64,000 bases of DNA from Anticarsia gemmatalis (taxonomy: Eukaryota > Arthropoda > Insecta > Lepidoptera > Erebidae), in contig NC_134751.1 in NCBI RefSeq assembly GCF_050436995.1, forward strand, positions 7,192,001 through 7,256,000. Reading direction: 5' to 3'. Positions 40,947 to 55,400 of this stretch are shown here, in pieces. Within the stretch, counting starts at the first letter, position 1. The number at the start of each line of letters is the position of its first letter. The notes under the pieces are model-generated. The model was given only the letters and a program-made list of their open reading frames with translations, did not search any database and was not told where the DNA came from. Both the position numbers and the translations under genes were made by a program.

Positions 40947-41950
40947 GTGTATAAACAAATATTGTAAAATACCTTTGATATGGATACTACATGCCGCTCT
41001 TTAACTTAGGCAAGTTATTAGACCAAAATTACGACTGAACCATTTATAAAGTCTGTATTTTGTAAATCAAACTATTAAACAACGCACACATATTTCTATA
41101 CTATATACAATCTTGGTAAATGTTTTGATATTTTTCTACAAAGTTTATGGTAAAAGTGACTGTAAATCTACTACTAAAAGGTGAATCTAATTCACTCATA
41201 AGACTTCTTTACAAAAAGTTATACTTCTCAAAGAAACAATGAAAATTTTTGAAATATTAGATGTTGCTTTTTCAAAATATTTGTAATTTTGTACACTTGA
41301 TATTTGTATTTATAAAGTGGCCAACTATTGTACAGAATCACTTTGTGATAAGTAGTATTAAATATAAAGATTATCTTAATGTTACAAGCTAATTTAATGG
41401 CTGCATTGAAACAAAGAACTGATATATACCTGATTAAAACATAAAATTGAACTTTCAATGTGATTGTACTTGTTGCCTATTTTGAAGAATAACTTTATAA
41501 TCAGTGTTGCAAAATTAATATAATATGTTATTAGTTTAGTAAAACTACGATTGATGCCAGCTTATGTAAGCACACTTTATATTATTATGTATAAAAATAT
41601 TGTAAAAGCTTGTTTCACATTATATTTTGATAGCCTATGATTAATTGATAATGTGAAAGGAGCACTAGCACAAAATATTTAGTTTTTAATACTTAATTTT
41701 AATTTGCACATGTATCAGTTGGTATTGAGCATCATCTGCTTTTGTATATTGTTATCATTCATGTGTTAATGCATTTTCAAGGATTACTAATGTTATAAGC
41801 AGTTGGGACCAACCTTGCGCTTTCATACACAACATCTAAGGTCCGGTCATTGGGTCTTATATAAACCAGTTTATGTTGTATGCAAAATGTATGTAATAAT
41901 CTTAGTTGTTTTGTATTCTTTAAGAAATAATAAATACATGTATTTCTTCA
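40947..41950 (+). other. Synaptobrevin 3' untranslated region (probable)
   Basis: AT-rich sequence without coding potential follows the stop codon, with several candidate poly(A) signals. The clearest downstream AATAAA is at 41929-41934; an ATTAAA near 41070 could give a short form. The extent is inferred. Confidence 0.45.
41929..41934 (+). terminator. Candidate polyadenylation signal
   Basis: AATAAA about 1 kb past the synaptobrevin stop codon, a candidate for the end of a long-3'UTR transcript. Confidence 0.4.
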
Positions 41951-44900
41951 ATGTTGTATGATTTATATGCCATTTAACAAATGTAGAGTATAATGTCTTA
42001 TCATGTAAACTTAGCGTGCTTATCAGTGTTGTAGGTAAAGATAAAGAGTATGTGACTCAAATAGGTAGGTATAATTTCAGCATTATAATGATAGTCTAAA
42101 GGTATCTACTTTTAAATGAGGTACTTTGAGGTTTCTAATAAAGGCTACTTTAATCAGAAAATAAAACTTATAGCTACTAACTATCCATACATTGCTACTT
42201 TTTGTTTTTCCTTTTGTTGGATATCGATTAAGGAAAAACTGTTATAGTAACAATCTGTTATGTATATTTTTTTCTATAAAATTGTTTAAAGCAATCATTA
42301 ACATGTTAACAGTAACATACACACTTTACAACAGTTTTAAGTTATTTTACTGGTTTTTCGTTATAGTATTGTTATAAAAATGTACACAATTATCCTGTAA
42401 CCTTCAATCAACATGTTTAATCAAAGTAACACATATAATTAATAAAAAAACATTTTTAATGTCCACCTAGTTACAGTTTGTGCCAATTTAATTGCTAAAA
42501 CTAATAACAAATTAAAATTTAATCACAGACCAAATTAATCTGGGTAGCTGCTAACCTGAAATGAGATAATGAGTATAAATAACAGTTGGTTGGTGTGGGC
42601 GATATTGAAATTATTTATATAGTGTGACACCTACTCATTGATAATGCTATGTCCTTAAATGGACTTCTATCCGGCGGCCAAGTCAACAGCCTACTTGTAA
42701 TTGAGTAAGGTAGTTTCCTATGTTTTTATGTTGTTTTTGTTACCGTTAATATCGATGAAATAAACCCTTTGTACTTAGTGGAAATGCTACATGTCGGGGG
42801 ACCTGAGCCGAAGTTCCAGCGGACAAACTGGACCTACCGAATAAAACTACTGGAGTGTAACTTCGACGTGCCTGTGTGCGCTAGGGAGCGGGAACGACTA
42901 AGCATTGCCTCTGAGCAGGCGCAATAAAATATACCTGCCTGCTTATTTTATTATTGTTGTTTTAGGGGATCTTATGATTTTAGAAAATCTAAGACACCTT
43001 CTATCAAGGGAAGATGGAGGCGGTTACCGTGGATCATATTATTATATGTATGCCCAGGATCCCTTTGGACAGGTACTTTGGAGAGATGCAAAGATCCTGA
43101 TTCTATAATATTGAACAAACGATTATAGCGAAGTTGAACCACTGTGGGTTGGTAGATAGTTAGTTATGAAGGTATTTATTTTCATTCGCCTATGAATGGG
43201 CACCGTAGCTACAGTGATGTTAATTTCTAAAAATACTCGGCGCTAAGTCAATTCCCAAGTCAAATGATTTAAATGAGCGTGCAAATATGTAGGTACGCAA
43301 TCAATTTATCGTCGCACATCTAAGTGGTTGCATGCATGCTTGCTTGGAACTGGGGCGCCATTAGAATAAAAACAACGTGCATGACGCATAAGTGCATGAT
43401 TGTATTGATGTAGGTACCAACCCATTTCTCTAAAGGGTTGTTAATTTATCATATCCAAGGAACAATAAATGAAGATTCAATCGTATATAACAGTACCTAT
43501 TTATCTAACTAATCATGTAGGTAGGTACCCCTCCATAATATTTTTTTGGGTAGACTTAGTTAGCTTCTCGACGAGGGAAAGTAGATGAAGTAAAACAATA
43601 TAGGTAAGTTTAAAAGATGTTTAAGCCGATAGGTACTAAAACAAGCGAACTTGCTTTCAGCTGAGAATTCAGTTTTAGCAGGCCAGTCGATCGGATTCTT
43701 TAAATAGTTAGATAAGCCTTGGTAGGTTAACTAACGTCACCAACACAATTCAAAATATACCAACCTACCCACCTGCACGGGAAACCGGATAGCAAAGGAT
43801 TCCTTACCGAGGGAAATCCGTAAACGTGCGGGGAATGCTTTGTTTGGTGTTGCCACAATAAGGAAAGCTTGTGAACCTCTATGCAGCTCACAAGGTGGCA
43901 TATTACAGACGTCTGTAAAGTGGTCGTTTATAATTTAGACAATAGGTGGGAAATTCTCTTTGCTACAGCCTGTAAAATGTCCACAGTCAACTTGGTACCT
44001 ATATAATTAGACTTATCTGTTTTTAAATACACTTATAATTAACACTAGGCTTTCAGTAGACTTTCCACAGAGATTTCTTGCAGCGGCCCGTCTTGTAACA
44101 AAATCCACACTTGTAAAATATTACCTCGGTACGTAAAACACACAGACACTTCGAATTAAGAACCCACTCTTATTTAAGTGAGTTAAAAACTTGGCAGGAA
44201 CATTGACTGAACTGGTTTTCTGATGAAAATATTGACACTTAAGTCCTGAAATTTATCTGAAACAATCGTTAAATGTTTAAAACAAGTAGCATGACGTAAT
44301 GGGCGAGCTTGTAAATGTCTGAAGCAAAAGGGGAGGTTGCGTCACCGTGGTCCTCATTGCGGATAACATCAATATTATCGACTATCGTAAGAAGCCAGAG
44401 CAAAAGTGCGGCTGCTTACATCATATTCGAAAAGGAGACATGCTTTTAAGATATGAATTGCCACGTGGGAAGGTATATAATTATTTTGATATTAAACTGC
44501 ATGCGGCTGTACCAGTTATTACCCGGTAGGTGAGTAGGAGTAGGTATGACATGAGTTAGCGGCGTTAAAGTTAGGTACTTACTCTTTCCTTTACACGTAG
44601 TCAAACGTAAAGAATGTAGTCTGGCATTATCATGCCATAACTATGAACGCACATAGGTAGGTACCTACCTACCTACTTACTGCGCAGTGTTTAATTTGGC
44701 CGTTGCGCCGAACCACTGGCGGTTGTGGGTTTGATTCCAAGACAGTAGGTACCTACAAATACTTTTTTATGCCAGTCTTAAATAACTATTTCGGGTCTCG
44801 AAATATCTATTATACACCCAATCAGTTGTTTTTGATGTCTGTAAATATTTCTGCGCCACAAGAGTTCCTAATAAATAATTCAAAGTTAGGTATTTATTTT

Positions 44901-47900
44901 TTGGAGACTACGTTTTTGATTAATAACATTCTTTTGTTGAACAAGAAGTACATAAACCAAGGACCACATTCGTGACTGAGCATGTGAAGTCATGCATACA
45001 ATATATCGAGTGTCATCGAAACTTTAGACTATAGAGACTTGCTAGGAAAAATGCGGAAGGCGGCGTTGTCCACGTTGTTCCGCTTTCCGCTCTGCTTACC
45101 ACCCACCGTGTCAGCGTGAATGTGACAAAATGTGCCCAACCTTGATCTTACTTCGTTTCGTTACACTTTGTTATACAATAGAAACAGCCTCGGCGTAATA
45201 GACGAAATATGTGGAGTTAGTAGTTTACCTATTTGCATGCTACTTATGCTAACTACAGTGTCCATTTGGGCACTGTATCTATCTGTCAATTCAAACTCGA
45301 CTGAGTTATTTGCTTGAGTAGGTAATGAGCAAGTGAGTCAAGTCGAACATGAATTAAATCTAATTAGCCAGACCTCTCAAGGTAACTAGCGAGCCATTTT
45401 TAGTTAGTAGGTAATAATGCAACTAAGGAGAAAAATAGGCATTCCTGTAAGATACCTATGTATGAAAATCACATTATCGTAGCCTGATATTACTGTATTA
45501 GGTAGTTATTAGCAATAATTATTTAGCACTTATTATAATTTTCCACCACCTAAATTGTTACAATAAGTCGGTGGGTCTGAGTGTTATCTTGAAGTCCGTG
45601 AATAGTTCTGATAACTTAGATCAGTTGAGCCGATTTAAAGAGTGGTTCTCCTTCACTATCTAATTAAGGGATTCGAAATATAGGAAGGTACAGTTTCACA
45701 GCGCGTTATGTCTAGGACAAGAAGTGACGACAATTAACAGTGATATGCACGAGATGCGCAGGTATATCCAGTGTTTCCAAGATGCTTATAGCCAGTAGTA
45801 AGAATGTACAAGGTGTTCTTGTTCTTGCGAGATTACGTCAGGATCCTGCCTCGCGTTCTATTCCTAAACGGTGTGGTCATTCACCCGCGCTTATTAAAAT
45901 TTCATCGACGTACTGGTCTTCCGAGCTCCTTATCTATAGAACTGTCAATATTTATTTCATTCGCTACAAAAAATGATTTCTTATTGTATTATTGGTACCT
46001 TCCCATCATAGCTGAGTGAGAATGTGAATGACCCCTTAGTTTATCGCTTTCATCAACATTCCGTCCCAGACAGTACCGTGCAGTACTAGAATAGCAGTTA
46101 GTTGGCACGTTCTATAGATTTTTGAGTAAGACATTAGGTACATTCCACGATAGAGGTAACATCAAAAACTCCTTCGAAGTGTGAGCATCTACAGAAATAA
46201 TCTTGGCTACTTTTTCAGAAACAATGGCGATAAATTACTACCTATCGCTTTTACATTAATGCGTTTTATGAAAGAAATAATATCAGTGGTTGAATACCAC
46301 TAGCTGACTAACACGTCCATTAGTTAGTCTAAATATAATCGGAGGATGAACCGATATACTGACTCCATGAGTTGCGAAACTGACGACGATTATCTTGTGA
46401 AGATATTTATTCCAAGACCGTCTATGTAAAGACGTTTGTCAATCGCTCTGGGTGCATTGCATTCCCAAATATGCCTTGCCTAATCTCGCTATGACCATGC
46501 ACAATTACTGTGAGACTGTGACCTCAAAACTCGTCTAGCTAGTAGCTACTGCGCCGTGTGGCTTCCAACAGCGCACTCGTAAAACGATTTTGAAAAAATG
46601 GGAGATGGGCGCAAAAAGTTTCATTTAAATTCAATAGTGCACAATACATATTCTGATACTTTTGGTTATAGCAAAAAACTCAAGTATGTACGTACCTAAT
46701 GGGTTATTGCGTCTTGAGCAAGTGGCTGCTTAGTCTGTTCCAAACTTTAATTCAGACAAATCATGTTTTTGAATTAAGCTTTGCATCATACTCTTTAGCA
46801 GCCTGTAGCAGAATTTATTAAAAAAAAATTTTGGGAGGGGATTTTGGAGGAATTTAATCCACTTCTAGGCACAAAAAGCCGTGGCGGTGTGGCGACCATG
46901 CGAGTTTCAATCATCTTTAATTCACCACCATCAAATTAATTGCGTGGATTTTCCCTTAGGGAAAGTCGCGATACACATACATGGCAGTGTGACTATTTAA
47001 ATACATCCATACTACGAATTATGATCCATACCTAATAATAACTCTATAATTATATGCAAATAAGTCATACATATTATTTTTTGCAAGCCATTCTAAAACT
47101 TGAATGAGTTCTTAAAGAGGTGATGACGCGAGAAACATTTACCGTTTTCTTTAATGGTGAAGTATAAATAAATATGTTTCATTGTTTTCAACGTTAAGTC
47201 TTGGACATTGATATAAATAATTATAAGTAATGCATTGGTATCGTCATTACGCCCACGCGGTTTCAATGTCAACAAGTCTAAGAACACGGATCATGAATAA
47301 TCCTACAAATACGAAGTTGAAATATTTGTTAATAATCAGTGTTTGTATAGATGTTTAATTACGAAGCATCATTAGCTTTGTTTTTAACTAAAGATACAGC
47401 TAACAGCTGTGAATCCTGGTAGCGAAATTTACTTAGTTTTTTCATAAGTATTAGCATAAATGTTAACTGCATCCCTTGATTTTGATCTTTATTGTATAGA
47501 TACAAGATTCTGAATACTTCTGGGAAACCACAATTCAGCCTATCTACTACCCAGTTATGATATAAGTTAAATAAAAACACGCTGTGATAAATAATTGTAG
47601 TTCTATTACTGCCAGTAAATGTATATTATGTCCTAGATCTTAATAACTGAATGGCAGCTGAACTATTTGATTAATAAATAAGCGTGTGAAATGGTACAGC
47701 CGCTGCATGAGACTCCCACTGTAAAAGCGATAAATACTGCATGATATGTTAATGAATGGAACACGGCTCGCATTATATCACGTCCAAGCCAGACTAGTAA
47801 ATTGAGCTGTCCTTAAATACTCACTCAAATTAGTCGTGCCATGGTACCGACAGGCGCCATCTAAGTTATTAACACTTTAGAACTAACTACTTATACCTAA

Positions 47901-49320
47901 TGAACGAAAGTTCAGAACGGTTCATGAAACTCAACTTATGCGGTAGAATACCCGAAGTTATAAGAAGATATAAGAGACAATGACCCGATAAATCTACTCG
48001 ATATTTAGTCGGATTATTGCAAACAACGTGCTGTGTTTTAATTTATTGCATTTTGTAGCCAAAGCTTTTAATTTAGAACTTGATACAAGACTGAATGTTA
48101 AGATTTTTGAATTACAATGTCTTCAAAAATAAGACTGACGGCAGTCGACCTCCGTAGGAACATCCTGTGTTGTTAAAAGAACTGTCGACATTTATAAATG
48201 GAGCATTAAGTGTGGGGTGAAAACACAGTAAAAGCTTTTTCTAGGGATGGCCAAGCGTTGTTTACATTATTAAGTAACTGTACACGTGTGCCCAATGTCT
48301 ATTAATACATTAGTATAGTGTGGTGGGCTCAGTAACTAAACTATATAGTTAATTCACGATGATAACTTACAGTTAATTGCTGCCTTAACTAAAACATTTT
48401 TAATGTTTTTATATGAAGGATTAAATACTGGCAAAAAGTAATCATGTTTTTTAAAGGTTGTATGACATGATGTGTTTGTGTATACAAATACCATGAAAAA
48501 TGTTTACTCAACAATTCAACCTTGATTCAATTCCGCGGATCAGTTTAGTTGAAATTGTCAGAATTCTTTGAAAATATTTTCTAATGATTTATGTACCTAC
48601 CTACAGTGGTGTGGGAGTAAGAGCACAGCGTGAATAATGTTTCCTATTTGAAATAAATACAATGATACATAATATTACACATATTCGCCTACGGTGAGCG
48701 AGGACATAATTGGATCTTTTTGTCTTAACGCATGTCAAACGTGTGACTCATATTAAGCATCAAGGTCCCTTAACTGCTTTCCGAGTCGTAGCCAGCGCAA
48801 CCCTAAACGGAGTTTTATTTATACTACCATTGTTATAAAAACAATCATGATGTCCAGTGTTTCATGAACACAATGTACCATAAACTATTATTTAAATGTT
48901 GAAAAACAATAAGAAATATGTAGATAAAATGTATCTTGCTTAGATGATCTCGCAGCGGTTAGGTAATTTCCGTTACTACGTCAAGTTAACGTCATAAGGC
49001 CAAGGACCAAGGTGACCAACTAATCACCAACAAAACACTCATCGCGATTTTTGTATGCTAACTTCAACTGAGTATTAGCAATACGAGAATACCAAATGAA
49101 TAAGATAATCGTGTTTAGCTATGGAGTAGATGGCCATATAGAGAAGTGACAGATCCAGATGAATGATTCATGAATCAGATGACGTAGCGATACCATCATC
49201 CTGCTGGTAGCGGCTATGGTTCACGAGGATGACCGAGTGTGAGCCACGGTATGGCCAGACGTGGAATGAGCGAGAAACACAGTGTGGGACGAATGACGCC
49301 GAGCGAGTCTCGACGTTCGA
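41951..49320. other. Gene-free stretch between synaptobrevin and Hsp21.4
   Basis: No gene assembled. Contents: a SINE-like piece at 44690-44840, short GTAGGTACCTACC tracts (for example 44655-44680), a 12-bp palindrome ACAGACGTCTGT near 43905-43917 and small hairpins at 43785-43905. Frames at 42905-43108 and 45740-46019 are open but unrecognised and are probably chance. Confidence 0.5.
44690..44840 (+). mobile_element. Degenerate tRNA-derived SINE
   Basis: A GTTGCGCCGAACCACTGGCG segment and a B-box-like GTGGGTTTGATTCC are followed by a body (AACTATTTCGGGTCT...CAATCAGTTG) resembling a lepidopteran SINE. The copy is diverged. Confidence 0.45.
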
Positions 49321-49329
49321 ACGTGAGGC

Positions 49330-49383
49330 TATTTAAAACTGTGCGCAGGCCCCGTGGCGCCGAGTCGACAACTAATGATCAGT
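49330..49383 (+). promoter_or_regulatory. Probable Hsp21.4 core promoter elements
   Basis: A TATTTAAAA box-like motif at 49330-49338 and an arthropod-type initiator TCAGT at 49379-49383 lie upstream of the Hsp21.4 start codon. Their spacing of about 50 bp is longer than usual, so only one may be used. The region upstream (49161-49175) contains TTCATGAA, half of a heat-shock element, but no full nGAAnnTTCnnGAA array, which fits a constitutively expressed small Hsp. Confidence 0.4.
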
Positions 49384-49492
49384 CCTGCCTTGTCTGCCGT
49401 TGAGTGCGTAGCGACACCGTGATCCGTGTTTACATAAGAACGTTTCAGTGTTTGTTTAGTTTCACGAATTTCCACACAACACACAATTTAAA

Positions 49493-52400
49493 ATGGCTGA
49501 CAGTGGTCTGAAGAGAAATATTCCTATCAAGCTTGGTGACTTTTCTGTCATCGACACTGAATTCTCCAGCATCAGGGAGAGGTTTGACGCCGAAATGAGG
49601 AAGATGGAAGAAGAAATGAGCAAATTCAGATCAGAGCTGATGAATAGAGAAAGCAACAACTTCTTCAAAAGCACAACTAGGTATTTATTTAATTTTTATA
49701 TAATCTTAGTTAACCTAGCTTTAAGTTTTCATGTACCTACTCTGCTTACATTCCTGTAAGGTGATTTATCTGAGACTTGTGAGAGTTAGCTTCAACGTCT
49801 TGGCAATGTCATTAACGCGTGGAATTTTAATTTGGAAATTTGTCATGTAGGTGGATATGCCGGTTGTAGTATGGCTATATTATTATTCCGTCCGTAACAG
49901 TTACGTTACCGGCCCTGTTTGCCTTAAAGGGAATCTTGAATTAATGAGTTTGGTTGTTTCGCAACAAAGTCGCCTGCCTCGGCCGTCTCGACAACTCCAA
50001 GAAAGTATATATTCAAAAGGTATTATTCGGGATCAGTCCGCGGAACGGCATCAACTGCAGACAACTCAGTCGCCTCCATTTAAAGCGTGCAGCGATACGT
50101 AAGCCCGACGCGGGATGATGTCATAAATAGAAATAGCGCCGGTTGCGCCGCCTCTAAACCCGAGAATTTTGTTGCTAAAACACGCAAACGAAACGCGTGA
50201 AATTGTAAACACAATGTTCCTACCTCATATCGACCAGCTTTATGTAGAACTGTCATGTCATGTATAAATGAATTAACATATGCAGAGGGGTTGATAGTGT
50301 ACCAATCTACCTCACTTCAACTAAAACAACAAAAGTTCCTGTACCACCCACACCATTAACACAGGTAGCTTTATAACCTGTTAGGCACGTCTCGCGCTCA
50401 TGTTATTTCCACAAATTGTAAGGAAATTGGATATCAAAAGCTGGCAAAGGTTAAGTATGATCGAGACTGCCCTTCGAAACTGTTGATAAGTTAGGCTCCA
50501 TAAATTCGATAACCTGAAGAAAAAACACTTAAGAAAACAGGTTTATGATGGTGTTATCAGCGCAACGTGCATATGAAATAGTTTTGTTGGCGCAAACGCA
50601 CTGAAATTATGTTTACGGCATGAATACATGACCCACTTGGAGCGAGTTGGTGCTGTTTCAGCCGCGACTCTAGTGATGCAATACCTTTGCTATGTACAAT
50701 TCGACAGTTGAATACCTGCGTAGGTTTCCACTACGCTACCTTTAATTCATATTCAAACTTTGTGGGTAGATTGTATATGGAACGAATACATTTAAATTAT
50801 GAATTAACATCGGTAGAGTTGGGTACTTACTAAGCAACAACGTCAATAATATTTTCGGGTCCTTGCTCAATTTTATTCAAGTGTGGGCCTACTGGTCCGC
50901 CCAAGTACTGATCGTTCCGCGTGGGAGGTGCTACAAGAAGTGTTTGTACATATTTGGTAACCACAGCCGCAGCTGTGAATACCTACACACTTAGCGAAAT
51001 GTTCAAAATTAACGCGACCATTTTTTACTTTGTGTGGTTATCCGGAGACATCAAATTGACGTCATGCTATGTTTGCAATGTCTACAGTGTACATTGCTAC
51101 GATATATAAGGCTATATTTATTATAGTATGCTTTGTATTACACTTTATAATATTTTTATTTTAAATAAAATAGAGACAATATTGCAATGCATTTTTATGA
51201 AGGCACTCAGTGTGCTTAAACGCAAACATACCAATCTACTTATATGTATATTTTATAATTTATCAAACTATACATTATATCTCATATTATATTTAGCCAG
51301 ATGTGCGATGCGCATAATAAATTAAACATACGAATGAATACGTACAATTTACAGTCACCAACTTAATACGATGTCGCGACGAGTAAGAGTAACCCCATGT
51401 TGAATTTGGGAAGCTTGCTTGAGACGCCACTTATCGATTCTGCAGGATAAGTTCACCCCTCGTTCGTAACCGCACTAAATCTTAGTTAACGTTCACTTAC
51501 AAGCGGAGTTTTATATTACTATCTGCCCTTTTAATCAACAAGAGAATAGATCGATACAAGACATTTTGTTGGTAAAGATTATTCGACTTTCTCTAGTATT
51601 GGCAAAACTATACAAAAATATTTTAATCTGAGGATAGTGATGGATTATTCTTGAGGCCCAAACATCGTAACGATGTACAGACAGTATCGTTTTAGGCCCT
51701 ACTTGCTAGAATTACTAGAAATTTCCTTTTTCCTACATGCATAGTCTAACATAGTCCAACAATAAATTGGTAGTCTTGGTCAGGATTATCAATGCCAGCT
51801 ATCTTTTATGTTGCGTGACTGTTTGGATTGATTATTCACGTTCTTTGCTGTATCTGATCCATCACTATCTACCAACCATGGATATCCAAAAGTTTTGAGC
51901 TTAGAACTAACAACATACGTTGCTTTTTGCATGTCTTACAATTTCGAATCTGTTTCCTCTGGAGGAGTAACCAAGTCGTCGGAGAGGTAAAAATCAAAAA
52001 CCGTATTTATTTAAGTATTATTCAATGTATTTGTTATTTGCTTATTATGTATCTTATGCCTTTATTTAGAGATCAATCAGTCTTGTATGCTTTGTAGAAT
52101 CGCACCTGTATAAGAATCATTGTGTAATACTGCTTGCTGTTGTCACGTGTCGCATGTATGATATTTAATATTCATTTTAAACGCATGACTTCAACTTATT
52201 TCTCATTTATACGATCATTAATTGGTAAAATAACTATCATTGATTTACTTTAGATTTACGTAGAAATGGTAAATTTTCAATGAAAGGTTAATTCTAAAGC
52301 AATTACGGCGTTTTCGGTGACGTCAACCTTAGAAAAGTCATTAAAATGTCGTATTACTAATAGTTTAGAGAGGATCACGATTCACGAATCACGATATTAA

Positions 52401-55400
52401 GCCAATATGTTGGTACGTTCTTTGAATGTATTTGTATCCTTATTGGAGGCACGATCTTTATCGTCACAGTTTTCATATACCTTTATACTTACAATATCAA
52501 TAGTAGTATAAAATACTAGTAATAATACCACAAAAGCAGAAGGACCTTTGAATTTTTCTGTCAATTCTTAATAGGAAAGTAGGTACGTAGCAACTATATT
52601 GAACGTTTAAGTACTTGTGTTTCGGTAGGCAGAAATCGAATCAAATAATTTATTAATTTAGGTCAATTACGAATTGACACTAATAATAGTTAGTAGTTAC
52701 GATTGTCAATGTTACAATCAATAATTTTACGGTTTTTTGAAAGGTAGAGCCGTAGAGCCTCTAGGATAATCTATAACTCTGAATGAAGACGTATTTGTAG
52801 AGTTAAAGCATCGTTAGACAGAAAATGTTACTTAGAAATTCATTTAGAAGTAACTATTATAACACATTATCTATTCAATAGCGTGAAAACTCATATAAAA
52901 AACGCAATTGAATAGATAAACTACCGCTAAGTGTACTCAGAAACCGGGGGTAAACGAATTTTCGCCAGTAATGCATCGATGTTTATGAAAAATAGCAAAG
53001 ACGACAGCCCTAGACCGAAGTGGGGAAATTGTGTAAATGAGGTTCACCGTGATTGTTTAATTTGAACGTCCGTCTAACCAAAGCAACCTTTGTGTATAAC
53101 TGCAATATTTACCTGCGTTAAACTGGAACTAGCGACCGAGCAATATTATGCCAGCACCAAGGCTGACTGAATAGAAAGTCAATTTGCATACGCTCGGGTA
53201 TAACGACAAATTCCTAACAATATGTTATGACCCTGCGTTATAATATAAAACTGATGTAGCTTATCTAATGACAAGAAAACGCGTTTGTTTTCCAAGAAAA
53301 TCTAAAGAATTCACAGTGGAATAAAATGTATAATTTTTAGCAGCAACTTAGTTGTAGGAATGTGTTCCAAGCTACATGAAACATAATCCGTTGTACAAGT
53401 TATGCGAATAACTGGCGATCGGACAAGTGGCACAAGAATGAAGTAATAATGTACTTACTGAGTATGCTTATACAATTGATCACAAATTACGTCGATAACG
53501 AGTACCTACTCTAATATCGATGAGCTCATTTTGTTGACAGTGACCTTGTATCTGCACTGATGATATGAGATGACATCAGCTGTTTTGTTGAAAAAGGCAA
53601 ATATTTTATGCACCGACTAACTAAGTGTTCAGTAATGTCTTGGGTCATAGATTCACACGGGTCCCAAGGTTGATCGTATCAATCGATGTATCGACGATTA
53701 TATTTATTGACAGCAATAAATATACTTTCAACCTGTTCAGCAATAAAGTTTAAAGCCACGGTTTCACTACTTTTAAAAAGTATCGATTTCCTTATTATGT
53801 AGAATTAAACAGCAGTTTTTTTATCATTTGCTGTTCATAAGCTTTGCTGGCCCTATCTCTTGTTAAGTATAAGCAAAAAGCCGACATAAATCTAGTTTTA
53901 AAATGTATATCGAACAACAGTAATCATTAGTGGCCCGCGGAAAACATCATGTCATGTGAAAAAGTTAAGTAGTTACGGCTAACTTGTTTAGTGCGATCAT
54001 TGCTCATTATTGCATGTAGACTAGACCAACTAAGTTTTCTTATAGAAACCACCTAGCATTACAGTAAGTTAGCGTATCAACTTAATTTATTCTGATCACA
54101 TCCGTATTTACATTTACAATAGAACCATGGAATGTTTGTACACCATTTTTAATTACATTCGGAATAGCTTTATGAGGGGAAAAAATATCTTTGCAAATTA
54201 ATTAAGGACCTTTTAAGTAGTCCGTTAGTAGTCTGCATACATGCAAACCACGTTAGTGGATTGCGGATAGCGTGATGGTATTTCGCATGCTCGTAATCAC
54301 TTCTGCCAGACTGCTTTGAATACTTAGTAGTATTTTTATGTTATCAAAGTGGAATTAAATTCAAATTGCGGTGTATTTAATCGGTTTACAGTCTGGTGCA
54401 ATTTGTGAATCGATATTTTTATTGCTCTGTCGTTGACCTCAGGGAACGGTAGCTTGGACTATAAAACCTATTTAGAACTTAGCATTTAGTACCGTAGATT
54501 TGTGCATGTAGTTGTTATAAAGTTATAACATTCGTATTGTATAAAAGACACATACCAACACTTTTCTATTTCATTTGAGACATATTCTTGTAATCTTTTA
54601 AACGTCCAGCCAGACGACACGAATGTCATCCGTTAATCAAATTATGTGCTTACAACTAGCACAGCACCCACTTCGCATTCAACATCTACCTACACGATTG
54701 TCAATAAACGTTTACTTGTAAAGGTTAACTCTCAATGTCACACTTTAACTTCATTACTTAAGATTAATTACTAACTATATAAAGTCTCTCCCACAAAATT
54801 TAATCTCACACGAATTTCTATAGTCGCATTTTTGGGTAGCAATTAAGTTAGCTACCAAACAGATTTTCGGTGAATATTTGTTGTCCATTGTTAAGACAAA
54901 TTATTCATTCAGGTTAGATTTTCTATCTGTAGAATGTAATTCAGACAAAGCAGCATGATATATTTCTGAAAGCGAAATTTCTGTTTGGTATAGTTACATA
55001 ACGCTCATTCGTGAATATGATAGAACGTGTTAATTTGACTATTGTGACGTCCACAGCTCCACGACATCGACACAGCACAGCGACAACAGACAACTGGCAG
55101 AGCCCAGCCACTGGGACAGTCTCAACTCGCCCCTGATCCAGGATGAGGGAGACGGCAAATCGCTCAAGCTCCGTTTTGACGTTAGCCAGTACACCCCTGA
55201 GGAGATCGTTGTTAAGACTGTAGACAACAAATTATTGGTGAGTCTCATCTCTCTTTTCCCTTCTATATTCTGAAATGTGTTATTTGTACATCGGTCAAAA
55301 GAACCGTATCTAGGTACCAGGTTTAGAAAATGAATAGTTAAACATGCTGCCATTACTGCGCTTTTGGTCAGGTTCGATTTCTTCGCATATTTTAGCGCGA

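Larger units (their letters stand above)
49681..55056 (+). other. Hsp21.4 intron 1
   Basis: 5376 bp between GTATTT and a CCACAG acceptor. It contains no recognisable nested gene. Two perfect CRE palindromes, TGACGTCA, lie at 51057-51064 and 52318-52325. Short frames (49851-50102, 50921-51109) are unrecognised. Confidence 0.75.

Noticed and set aside
49161..49176. Possible heat-shock element upstream of Hsp21.4
   Set aside because: GAA and TTC blocks are present, but one is spaced by three rather than two bases, so only a half-element (TTCATGAA) is supported.
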